Shown: positions 5,859-12,832 of the stretch, one piece after another
How the letters are laid out: each line of letters begins with the position of its first letter
Numbering within the stretch: position 1 is the first letter of the stretch
Origin: Gemmatimonadota bacterium
GTDB taxonomy: Bacteria > Gemmatimonadota > Gemmatimonadetes > Longimicrobiales > RSA9
Length of the DNA stretch: 14,986 nucleotides
Assembly (NCBI GenBank): GCA_012027055.1
Contig: VEPF01000020.1
Coordinates: 1 to 14,986 of the forward strand
Direction: 5' to 3'
Made by a program: the position numbers and the translations under genes
The notes under the pieces: generated by a model
Seen by the model: the letters and a program-made list of their open reading frames with translations, nothing else
What the model was told of the DNA's origin: nothing
Databases searched by the model: none

Positions 5859-7892
5859 ATGCCAGCCCGCACCACGGCCCGGAAGACCAAACCGAAGAAG
5901 TCGGCCGTTCGGAAGCCGGCCGTCAAGAAGACAACCGCCAAGAAGACAGCCGCCAAGAAGACACCGGTCAAGAAGGTCGCCCGGAAGAAGACCAAGCGCC
6001 CATACCAGCCGATTCGTTTGAAGCTGCTGCGGCCGGTGCCGTCGGACATCGAGATCGCCCAGGCGGTCACGCCCAAGCCCATCACCCGGATCGCCGAGGA
6101 AGTGGGGATTCGGCCCGCGGAGCTGGAACTGCACGGCCGTAACAAGGCCAAGGTCGAGCTGAGCATCCTGGAGCGGCTGAAGCGCCGCCCGGATGGGAAG
6201 TACATCGATATCACCGCGATCACGCCGCCGCCGCTGGGCGAGGGCAAGAGCACGACGATGATGGGACTGAGCCAGGCGCTGGGTGCCCATCTCGGAACGC
6301 GCGTCTTCACCTGCATCCGGCAGCCGCGCCAGGGCCCGACGTTCGGGATCAAGGGGGGCGCCGCCGGCGGCGGGTACAGCCAGGTGATCCCGATGGAGGA
6401 CTTCAACCTCCACCTGACCGGCGACATCCACGCCATCACGGCCGCTAACAACCTGCTCGCCGCCGCCATCGACGCGCGCATCTTCCACGAGGCACAGCAG
6501 GACGACGAGAAGTTGTTCAACGCCCTGTGCCCGAAGGACAAGCAGGGCAAGCGCCGCTTCGCGGGCGTGATGCGCCGGCGACTTCAGAAGCTGGGGATCG
6601 ACAAGACGGATCCCGAGACGCTGACGCCGGAGGAGCGCGCGCGCTTCGCCCGGCTCGACATCGATCCGGCCAGCATCACCTGGCAGCGGGTCGTCGACAC
6701 CAACGACCGCTTCCTGCGGCGCATCACCATCGGCCTGGGACCGGAAGAAAAGGGCATGACCCGGGAGGCCGGGTTCGACATCACGGTCGCCAGCGAGATC
6801 ATGGCCATCCTGGCCCTGACCACGGACCTGAACGACCTGCGCGACCGGCTCGGCAACATCGTCATCGGCACCAGCAGGAAGGGCGAGGCGGTCACTGCCG
6901 ACGATCTGGGGGTAGGCGGCGCGCTGACGGTGCTGATGAAGGATGCCATCAAGCCGACGCTGATGCAGTCGCTGGAGGGCACGCCGGTCTTCGTCCATGC
7001 CGGCCCGTTCGCCAACATCGCGCACGGCAACTCGTCGATCGTGGCGGACAAGATTGCGCTCAAGCTGGCCGACTACGTGGTCACCGAGTCCGGCTTCGGC
7101 GCCGATTGCGGCATGGAGAAGTTCATGGACATCAAGTGCCGCTACTCGGGGCTGACGCCGCACTGCGTCGTGATCGTGGCGACCGTGCGCGCGCTGAAGA
7201 TGCACGGCGGCGGCCCGAAAGTGGTCGCCGGCAAGCCGCTGGACGCGGCCTACACCGACGAGAACCTGGAGCTCCTGCGCGCGGGCCTGCCCAACCTGCA
7301 GGTACACATCAGGAACGCGCGGCGCTTCGGCGTGAACGTGGTCGTGGCGGTCAACTCGTTCGCGACCGACACGGCGGCGGAAGTCGAGCTGGTGCGCCAG
7401 GCGGCCCGGGAAGCAGGCGCCGAGGACGCGGTGGTCTGCACGCACTGGATGGACGGCGGCAAGGGTGCCGTGAAGCTGGCCGAGGCGGTGCTGAAGGCGT
7501 GCGAGAAGCCGTCGAACTTCGAGTTCCTGTATCCGCTCGACTGGTCGATCAAGCAGAAGATCGAGAAGATCGCCACGGACATCTACGGTGCCGACGGGGT
7601 GGAGTACTCGCCCGAAGCCGAGAAGAAGATCGAGCTGTACACCAGGCTCGGCTTCGACAAGCTGCCGATGAACATGGCCAAGACGCACCTGAGCCTCAGC
7701 CACGATCCGGCGTTGAAGGGCGTGCCGAAGGGCTACAAGATCCCGATCCGCGACATCCGCGCGTCGGTCGGGGCGGGCTTCCTTTACCCGCTGCTGGGCG
7801 AGATGCGCACCATGCCGGGGCTGCCGACCCGGCCCGTGTTCTACGACGTGGATCTCGACCTGCAGAGCGGCCGCGTGGTCGGTTTGTTCTAG
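5859..7892 (+). CDS. fhs: Formate-tetrahydrofolate ligase, eukaryote-like type, with lysine-rich tail
   Basis: The 677-residue enzyme makes 10-formyl-THF from formate, ATP and THF in the cytoplasm. The start at 5859 follows a perfect AGGAGG (5845-5850). Residues 1-48 are a Lys/Ala/Thr/Arg-rich tail with repeated KKTxAKK units. The catalytic domain runs from about 58 to the end. The ATP-binding loop is ITPPPLGEGKSTT (121-133), followed by GPTFGIKGGAAGGGYSQVIP (159-178), HLTGDIHAITAANNL (185-199), VFVHAGPFANIAHGNSS (377-393) and IPIRDIRASVGAGFLYPL (628-645). The segment about 225-287 (RRFAGVMRRRLQKLGIDKTD ... RFARLDIDPASITWQRVVDTNDRF) is the insertion typical of the synthetase domain of eukaryotic C1-THF synthase and is absent from the usual ~560-residue bacterial FTHFS. 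No dehydrogenase/cyclohydrolase domain is fused. No other folate gene is adjacent. Confidence 0.97.
   Translation: MPARTTARKTKPKKSAVRKPAVKKTTAKKTAAKKTPVKKVARKKTKRPYQPIRLKLLRPVPSDIEIAQAVTPKPITRIAEEVGIRPAELELHGRNKAKVELSILERLKRRPDGKYIDITAITPPPLGEGKSTTMMGLSQALGAHLGTRVFTCIRQPRQGPTFGIKGGAAGGGYSQVIPMEDFNLHLTGDIHAITAANNLLAAAIDARIFHEAQQDDEKLFNALCPKDKQGKRRFAGVMRRRLQKLGIDKTDPETLTPEERARFARLDIDPASITWQRVVDTNDRFLRRITIGLGPEEKGMTREAGFDITVASEIMAILALTTDLNDLRDRLGNIVIGTSRKGEAVTADDLGVGGALTVLMKDAIKPTLMQSLEGTPVFVHAGPFANIAHGNSSIVADKIALKLADYVVTESGFGADCGMEKFMDIKCRYSGLTPHCVVIVATVRALKMHGGGPKVVAGKPLDAAYTDENLELLRAGLPNLQVHIRNARRFGVNVVVAVNSFATDTAAEVELVRQAAREAGAEDAVVCTHWMDGGKGAVKLAEAVLKACEKPSNFEFLYPLDWSIKQKIEKIATDIYGADGVEYSPEAEKKIELYTRLGFDKLPMNMAKTHLSLSHDPALKGVPKGYKIPIRDIRASVGAGFLYPLLGEMRTMPGLPTRPVFYDVDLDLQSGRVVGLF
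5925..5990 (+). repeat. 15-bp tandem repeats encoding KKTxA units
   Basis: AAGAAGACAACCGCC at 5925 is followed in register by AAGAAGACAGCCGCC, AAGAAGACACCGGTC, AAGAAGGTCGCCCGG and the start of a fifth copy. The period is 15 bp (five codons), all in the FTHFS reading frame. The array encodes the core of the lysine-rich tail and could expand or contract by slippage without a frameshift. Confidence 0.85.
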
Positions 7893-7917
7893 GATCCGCG
7901 GTAGCGATCTGATGCCA

Positions 7918-7943
7918 ACGGGCCTCCCGCGAGGGAGGCCCGT
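7918..7943. terminator. Hairpin terminator shared by two convergent units
   Basis: ACGGGCCTCCC (7918-7928) and GGGAGGCCCGT (7933-7943) form a perfect 11-bp stem closed by GCGA, a stable GNRA tetraloop on the plus strand. It lies 25 bases after the FTHFS stop and 79 bases past the stop of the convergent minus-strand operon. Neither side has a U-tract, so termination strength is uncertain. It may instead act as an RNA 3'-end stabiliser. Confidence 0.65.
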
Positions 7944-8022
7944 GTCGTATGGCTCAGGAATGTGTGCGCGGCGGCGGGATCTCGAGCGGAACAGCCGATT
8001 GGGTGGCAGCGCTCGCAGCCCT

Positions 8023-8559
8023 TTACGACAGTAGCGTGCGGACCAGGGCGACGATCTTAGGAGCGGCGGCCGGATCGGCATCCAGCTCCTGGTACGGGAT
8101 CTGCATTGCATCCAGCATCCCGCGGATGCCGCCATCGATGTCCCGTGCCTCTTTCTCCGTCTGAGTACGTCCCTTGGGGTTGTAGGCCTTCTTTCTGCAG
8201 AGCATAACGTGGAGCTGCCGTGCCCGCTGCAGTTCGGCCTGGATCAAAGCGAGGATGTGATCATTCTGGGAGTAGTAGTAGCAGAGGTACAGCGGGCTGT
8301 CGGTCACCACCACGTCCACCTGGCCGTAAAGGCGGACGAGCTTCCGGTTCTGCTTGGCGAATATGTAGATCTGGTCGCTCAGCAGGTATTGGCGGCCCTC
8401 CCAGACGATCTCCTTGGCGTACTCCGTGGCCAGTTCGGCGTTCACGCCCGCTTGCTTCAACAGGGCGAAGGTGGCGGCGGCGGTCGTGGACATTACCGTC
8501 CCCGGCCCGCCATAGAGGTTCCCGCCCAGGGTGCGCGCGGCCAGCAGGTCGGTTGCCAT
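8023..8559 (-). CDS. P-loop NTPase of the NadR-kinase/AAA_28 type with defective Walker A
   Basis: A 178-residue protein. The ATG at 8559 has GGAG six bases upstream; the open frame continues to 8856 but overlaps the upstream gene and is compositionally meaningless. The order of motifs is NLYGGPGT (14-21), LKQAGVNAELATEYAKEIVWEG (34-55, discontinuous match to the family), SDQIYIFAKQNRKL (61-74), VDVVVTDSPL (81-90, Walker B plus DSP) and a basic segment near 121-131. This pattern is known from phage and bacterial AAA_28 proteins related to the ribosylnicotinamide kinase domain of NadR. The expected GGPGTGKSTT reads GGPGTVMSTT here (residues 17-26), so the phosphate-binding Gly-Lys pair is Val-Met. 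It is either a pseudoenzyme, a decayed gene or a local sequence error. It is the last gene of the Hsp70/insertase cluster, 49 bases after the OmpA-like gene. Confidence 0.8.
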   Translation of the reverse strand: MATDLLAARTLGGNLYGGPGTVMSTTAAATFALLKQAGVNAELATEYAKEIVWEGRQYLLSDQIYIFAKQNRKLVRLYGQVDVVVTDSPLYLCYYYSQNDHILALIQAELQRARQLHVMLCRKKAYNPKGRTQTEKEARDIDGGIRGMLDAMQIPYQELDADPAAAPKIVALVRTLLS

Positions 8560-8608
8560 CCGGACACTCCATGCGAAGGGTGGACGCGTCCAGCGGGCTG
8601 CATGCCGC

Positions 8609-9436
8609 TCACTCGTCCGGCGCCCATGCGACGTAGAGGACCACGGTCCGATTGCGGGCCCGGCCGGCCTCCGTGTCGTTGGCCCAGGGCGCATCGGCCT
8701 CGCCGGCGGGCAAGACCCGCCAGCGAATGGGCGCGGCCCCGGCTTCCGTCCGGAGGACCTCCGCGGCCGCGTGGCCCCGGCCCAGCGCCAGCGACCGGTT
8801 GTCCCGCCAGCGCCCGCCCGGCCGCGTGGGCCGATTGTCGCACGCACCCACGACATCCACGACCAGCGCCTCTACGGCACCCTCGGCCCCGGCGGTCGCA
8901 GCCAGCACCCGCCCCACGACGCGCAGGGAGCTGAGTCCAGCCGCGGTCGCGGCGTCGGACCCCGAGGCGAAAATCCCGTTGGCGAACACCATACGGACCG
9001 CCTTGCCCGCTCTGGTGGCCGTGGTGCCCTCGACGCCCTCAAGCCGCTGCAGAAGCCAGGCGAGGCTCATGGCCTCCGAAGCCGGTGTCTCCGCCCGGTT
9101 CCCGGGCCCGGGCCGCTCGGTGGACTCGGCCGAGGCCGAAGCTTTAGCGGCCGACGGCAGTCCTTCTCTTTTCCCGAGGAGCAGCGCCGTCGAGATGGGG
9201 ACCCACAAGACGAGGGCTGCCAGCGCGACTTTCGCGCCGACCGGAACTGCCAGCCTCAAGAATCCGACGCCAGTCGGGACCGGTGCGGGGGCCGCCTGCG
9301 GCCTGGGCGCGCGCGCCGCCAGTTCCCGTGCGCGCTGCAGCGGTCCCAGGTCGGTCCCGCACGCCGGGCACGTCGACACACCGGGTTCGAGGTCCCTCGC
9401 GGGGCAGACTGGGCAGTCCATGGGCGGGGCGCCCAT
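8609..9436 (-). CDS. Zinc-ribbon, single-pass membrane protein with OmpA-like domain
   Basis: A 275-residue protein. The start is the ATG at 9436, whose A is also the last base of the TGA of the upstream gene (TGATG), implying coupled translation. A second ATG lies five codons in. A four-cysteine zinc ribbon comes first (C8, C11, C23, C26: CPVC ... CPAC). An Ala/Pro linker follows, then a transmembrane helix at about 59-87, a low-complexity Ala/Ser/Glu linker to about 122, a helical segment (123-150) and an OmpA-like domain (about 165-272). In that domain the segment VVGACDN (195-201), DNRSLALGRGHAAAEVL (212-228) and GRARNRTVVLYV (258-269) correspond to the peptidoglycan-binding GHTD, NxxLSxxRA and GRAxNRRV motifs. 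The acidic (D200) and basic (R220) residues are kept, while the histidine is lost. The inferred topology is ribbon in the cytoplasm, OmpA domain at the cell wall. Confidence 0.85.
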   Translation of the reverse strand: MGAPPMDCPVCPARDLEPGVSTCPACGTDLGPLQRARELAARAPRPQAAPAPVPTGVGFLRLAVPVGAKVALAALVLWVPISTALLLGKREGLPSAAKASASAESTERPGPGNRAETPASEAMSLAWLLQRLEGVEGTTATRAGKAVRMVFANGIFASGSDAATAAGLSSLRVVGRVLAATAGAEGAVEALVVDVVGACDNRPTRPGGRWRDNRSLALGRGHAAAEVLRTEAGAAPIRWRVLPAGEADAPWANDTEAGRARNRTVVLYVAWAPDE

Positions 9437-9438
9437 CA
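9434..9438 (-). other. TGATG stop/start overlap
   Basis: The stop TGA of the insertase fusion (9438-9436) shares its A with the ATG (9436-9434) of the zinc-ribbon/OmpA gene. One-base overlaps of this kind usually mean translational re-initiation and roughly matched amounts of the two proteins, in keeping with a complex. Confidence 0.85.
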
Positions 9439-12400
9439 GGCCCGCCTCCCCGGGAGCCACGAGATCAGTGCGTGGATGCACAGCGACCATAGCCAGAGGG
9501 TGAGCCAGAAGATCAGGATCCACGCCGGCCAGCGCGTGAGCCAGGCCAGGACGCCGACCATCGCCGTGCCAAGGAGGGCCCTGGACACCGTGACGCGAAT
9601 GCTGTCCCCGGCGACGTTGGGCAGCGAGGCAAGGCGAAGCAGGCCAATGCCGCCCCACAGCGCCAGGACACCGAGGTCCCGATCGAGCAGGTCGGCGGTC
9701 CAGTAAAAGCGGGCAACGTCGAGCATGAGCTGCGGCGCGTACGCGCGGAAAGTGAGGAAGAAGACCGCCACGACGGCGAGGTCGATAAGCGAGTGGAGGC
9801 AGCCCCAGGCCGGGTTCACGCCGTGCCGGGCATAGGCCTCCTGGAGTTTCTTCAGGAGCGTGGGCCGGTCGCCCCGGTACTGCTGTTGGAGCCTGGTCAC
9901 CTCGGGTCTGAGTGCCGGCGCCGCCTTGGCCAGGCGGTTCATCTTGAGGAACAACGGGGACTGCACCACGGCCCAGAGGATCAGGATGTAGCAGAAGATA
10001 CGCAAATAGGAGGCCGGCGGTGATGTATGGGCGTGCCTCGCCAGGAAGCGGAAGAACCGGACGGTGAGCCGGTGCGCGCGCAGGTCCATGAGCCCCAGGA
10101 GTGCGGCCCGGCGGGCCGTGGCCTGCACCCACCCTCCGCCGGTCCTGGCCCAGATCATGTCGCCCGATTCCTCGGCGCGTGCAAGCAGCGCGCTCTCCAA
10201 CGCGGCCCGATCCCGGGCCTCGAGAACCTCGAGCCGGAGGCTCGCCGTCCCCGCGTACGGCCCACCTCCGCCGACCGTGAGCAACTGGTGGTACCCGGTC
10301 CGCGCGGCGCCCGCGTCCCCGCGCTCCTCCGCAGCCGCAGAGTGCAGCAGCGTGAGCACGGCACGGGCACTCTTCCCCGCCCCGGCCCCGGCCGAGTCGA
10401 AGCGGGCGAGCGCAGCCGCCCGTGCCTCCTCGGACAGGTCCGCGGTGCTTCGCAGGAGCGCCGTGACAGTCTCGACCGGAACCGGCTCGGTCCGCAGCCA
10501 GGTGAGGTCGGCCAGGTCGAACGCCCGAGTCTCCGGGTTAGGAACCTCGGAGGCCGCTGCGTCTGGACGCGGCTCCACTTTCACAGCGGCGGGAATCTGG
10601 ACCGCTGGCGCCTCCACCGGGCCGGCGGGCCTGCGGTAGACAAATGCGCTCGCCGCGAACATCAGGAGGAAGGCGTACAGGCCGAGCTCAATGAGCCGCG
10701 CGGCGTTGTGTCGCTTTGACCACCTAGTGGTGCAGAGCTCGACGATCACCGGCCTGTACGTATTGATCTTCACGATGGACAGAACCACGAGGAGGCCCAG
10801 GACGGCGAAGGCATAGGCGAGCCCGAGAAGCACCGGGCTCACAGGGGAGGCATGGGCGACGGCGCGGACCCAACCGCTGAGACGATCGGGATCACCAAAG
10901 GCCTTCAGGGGGAGGGCCCCGACGCCCAGGAGCGCGGCGACAACGTAGCCCACGCCCAGGAGGGACGCGTGCAACCCCCCGCGCTTCGCCCGACGGGACA
11001 CCGCTGCACGGCGCCCGGAGGTGCGAGCCTCGGCGCCTGGGATTGGCACGCCCAGCCTTTCCATGATGTCCAGGATGCTCCTGGTGTTGGCCTGGGCATG
11101 CTCATTCGTCGGATCGAGCTGGCAGGCTTCGGTCAGCTCCTTGAGCGCTTCCTGGAGCCTGGATGTCAGGTCGCGGCGCCGCGCTACGACTTTCGGACTG
11201 GCCCGCTCCAGTTCCGGGATGGCGCTGTTGGCCAGAGATACCGCGTGGCCCGAGAGCGCGGCCGAAAGTAGTCTGGAGACTTCCCCGCGCGCCTGGGAAT
11301 CCGAGGCCACCAACCCGAGCGCGCTCCGCAACAGCCGGATCGAAATATCCAGGTTCCCGCGCGAGGCGGCCTCGCCCGCCTGTTGCGCCAGCGTCTGCAC
11401 CTGCGGCGGCAACGGGAGGGCGTGGTGCATCAGTAGCTCGCGGGCGGCTCTGGCTTGCTCCCTGGCCCGAGCCGAGCCAAGCTCCGCGCCGCGATCTAGG
11501 TCCGCCAGCCCTTTCTCGATGGCCTCGGTGCGCTTCGTTGCCTCCTCGGCCGAGGGGTTCTCCTCAGAGTCCTTCTGCGCCTTCATCACCGTCTGGATGC
11601 CCCGGTCCGTCAGCAACTCGGCCAGAGTCCGATGCTGCATCTCGGTCGGGGCGTAGGACACGGCGAGTTCCAGTATCGAGATCGCCTCTTCCCGGTCTCG
11701 GGAGTGGAGGGCGGTGGCGGCCGCAAGGGCGGCTTTCGATGCAGCCTCCCAGATCCTGTCAGCCACTTCCCCCGGAGGGGCGCACGCGGCCCCTTCCTTC
11801 CAGTGCTCGAGCGCCGCCCGGATCTGCCCGACGCTCTCCTCCTGGCGCCCCTTCAGGAACATGGCGCGGGCCTTGAGCTCCTCGACGTCCTTCGTACGCC
11901 TGGTACCTTCGGGGAGGGCTGCAATGGCGTCCAGCGCGGCCTGCGGTTCCTTGCGTTCGATGAGCGCGGCGATCCGGAAGTGAGGCGAGAGTGCCCTGCT
12001 GAGCGACTGGAGCGTGGCGTCGGCGGGGTGGGCCGCCAGGTCTGCGCCCACCTGCTCACGGATTGAGTCCAGGAGCGCTAGCCGCCCCAGCATCAGGGCT
12101 CCGCACCACAGCGGCCCGGAGCTGGTCCTGTACCCGGCGCCGCCAAGGGCCGTGGCGGTCTTCACCTCCGTGGCCAGCATCAGCTCGAGCCGACGGTACT
12201 GGTCGGCCAGCTCCTGTTGGCCTGTATTGCGATGGTGCTGTGCGAATCTCTGCAGGTCGCCCGTGAGCCGCTCGGAGAGAACGTGGCGGACTTCAGCAAC
12301 AATCCCCTGCGGCACCACGGTCTGCGAGCTCCAGAAGTCGTCGCTGCTTCGGACCATGGCCCAGTAGGCGACGGCGCCTTCCCACAGGGTATGGAAGGGC

Positions 12401-12813
12401 GTCGATCCGGCTCCCACCAGCGCTCCTACGGCCGCGAGCCGCTCGGACGCGTCCAGCGCCCACCAGTACCAGAGGACGGCCAGGGCATGGGCGACGCCGT
12501 AGTCGGGGAACGAGCCGCGGAGCTGCCGCTCCCACATCTCGGCGGTGCCGGTCCGAGCGCTGAGCTCCAGGCAGGCGGGATCCGTCCCCGGATCCGGGCG
12601 CAGGCGGGCCAGAACCCGCGGATCGTACTGGAACATGTCCACGAGTGCCCGGTCCACGGGACGCTCCAGGATCTTCTTGGCCCGGGTGATCCTGGCGGGG
12701 TTCACACCCTCCAGCCCGGCCTTGAACGCCCGGTCGATGTCGGCGGGGCCTGCCGAGCGGTCGACGCCGAGGATCTCGTAAGGGGTCGGCTGGACCTGGA
12801 GCGGGTCCTTCAT
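9436..12813 (-). CDS. J-like/alpha-solenoid/YidC-Oxa1-like insertase fusion protein
   Basis: A 1125-residue protein. Residues about 10-62 resemble a J-domain (PYEILGV, then ADIDRAF, then RPVDRALVDMFQYDP), but the HPD loop is absent (GLEGVNPARI instead). Residues about 90-590 are helical and Ala/Leu/Glu-rich, TPR-like. Three membrane segments lie near 616-636, 658-681 and 706-725, with a basic loop (682-706) between the last two. Residues 726-930 would then be periplasmic. The end is YidC/Oxa1-like: RFFRFLARHAHTS (919-931), a helix at 936-955 ending in SPLFLKM, an amphipathic stretch (957-1000) ending in GVNPAWGC, a helix at 1005-1023, FYWTADLLDRD (1036-1046), then hydrophobic helices to 1120. 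The topology agrees with YidC: periplasmic domain, then the coiled hairpin in the cytoplasm. The groove arginine of YidC (E. coli R366) aligns by eye to Ala/Trp. The ATG at 12813 follows GAGGG; the Hsp70 stop is 16 bases upstream. Confidence 0.85.
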   Translation of the reverse strand: MKDPLQVQPTPYEILGVDRSAGPADIDRAFKAGLEGVNPARITRAKKILERPVDRALVDMFQYDPRVLARLRPDPGTDPACLELSARTGTAEMWERQLRGSFPDYGVAHALAVLWYWWALDASERLAAVGALVGAGSTPFHTLWEGAVAYWAMVRSSDDFWSSQTVVPQGIVAEVRHVLSERLTGDLQRFAQHHRNTGQQELADQYRRLELMLATEVKTATALGGAGYRTSSGPLWCGALMLGRLALLDSIREQVGADLAAHPADATLQSLSRALSPHFRIAALIERKEPQAALDAIAALPEGTRRTKDVEELKARAMFLKGRQEESVGQIRAALEHWKEGAACAPPGEVADRIWEAASKAALAAATALHSRDREEAISILELAVSYAPTEMQHRTLAELLTDRGIQTVMKAQKDSEENPSAEEATKRTEAIEKGLADLDRGAELGSARAREQARAARELLMHHALPLPPQVQTLAQQAGEAASRGNLDISIRLLRSALGLVASDSQARGEVSRLLSAALSGHAVSLANSAIPELERASPKVVARRRDLTSRLQEALKELTEACQLDPTNEHAQANTRSILDIMERLGVPIPGAEARTSGRRAAVSRRAKRGGLHASLLGVGYVVAALLGVGALPLKAFGDPDRLSGWVRAVAHASPVSPVLLGLAYAFAVLGLLVVLSIVKINTYRPVIVELCTTRWSKRHNAARLIELGLYAFLLMFAASAFVYRRPAGPVEAPAVQIPAAVKVEPRPDAAASEVPNPETRAFDLADLTWLRTEPVPVETVTALLRSTADLSEEARAAALARFDSAGAGAGKSARAVLTLLHSAAAEERGDAGAARTGYHQLLTVGGGGPYAGTASLRLEVLEARDRAALESALLARAEESGDMIWARTGGGWVQATARRAALLGLMDLRAHRLTVRFFRFLARHAHTSPPASYLRIFCYILILWAVVQSPLFLKMNRLAKAAPALRPEVTRLQQQYRGDRPTLLKKLQEAYARHGVNPAWGCLHSLIDLAVVAVFFLTFRAYAPQLMLDVARFYWTADLLDRDLGVLALWGGIGLLRLASLPNVAGDSIRVTVSRALLGTAMVGVLAWLTRWPAWILIFWLTLWLWSLCIHALISWLPGRRA

Positions 12814-12832
12814 GGCTACCCTCTTCCTCCTA
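12813..12832 (-). promoter_or_regulatory. Ribosome-binding region overlapping the Hsp70 stop codon
   Basis: On the minus strand the Hsp70 stop TAG runs directly into GAGGAAGAGGG, then five bases and the ATG of the insertase fusion. Either GGAGG (sharing the G of the stop) or the closer GAGGG could serve as the Shine-Dalgarno sequence. A ribosome finishing the Hsp70 would uncover it, which favours coupled synthesis of the two proteins. Confidence 0.6.

Noticed and set aside
4580..6550. A 656-codon minus-strand frame across two plus-strand genes
   Set aside because: It crosses the anchored-protein gene and FTHFS antisense. Its odd repetitive stretch is the reverse of the KKTxA repeats.
5625..8135. 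An 836-codon minus-strand frame antiparallel to FTHFS
   Set aside because: High-GC antisense shadow. FTHFS on the plus strand explains the region fully.
8560..8856. N-terminal extension of the P-loop protein
   Set aside because: Arg/Pro-rich shadow of the OmpA-like gene; the ATG at 8559 has a proper GGAG site.
9454..10071. The YidC-like core as the housekeeping yidC
   Set aside because: The domain order, degenerate groove and gene context (no rpmH, rnpA or mnmE nearby) do not fit the standard locus, so a separate yidC is expected elsewhere.
9437..10132. N-terminal extension of the zinc-ribbon/OmpA frame up to 10132
   Set aside because: It overlaps the YidC-like core in another frame and is compositionally poor; the TGATG overlap gives the start at 9436.
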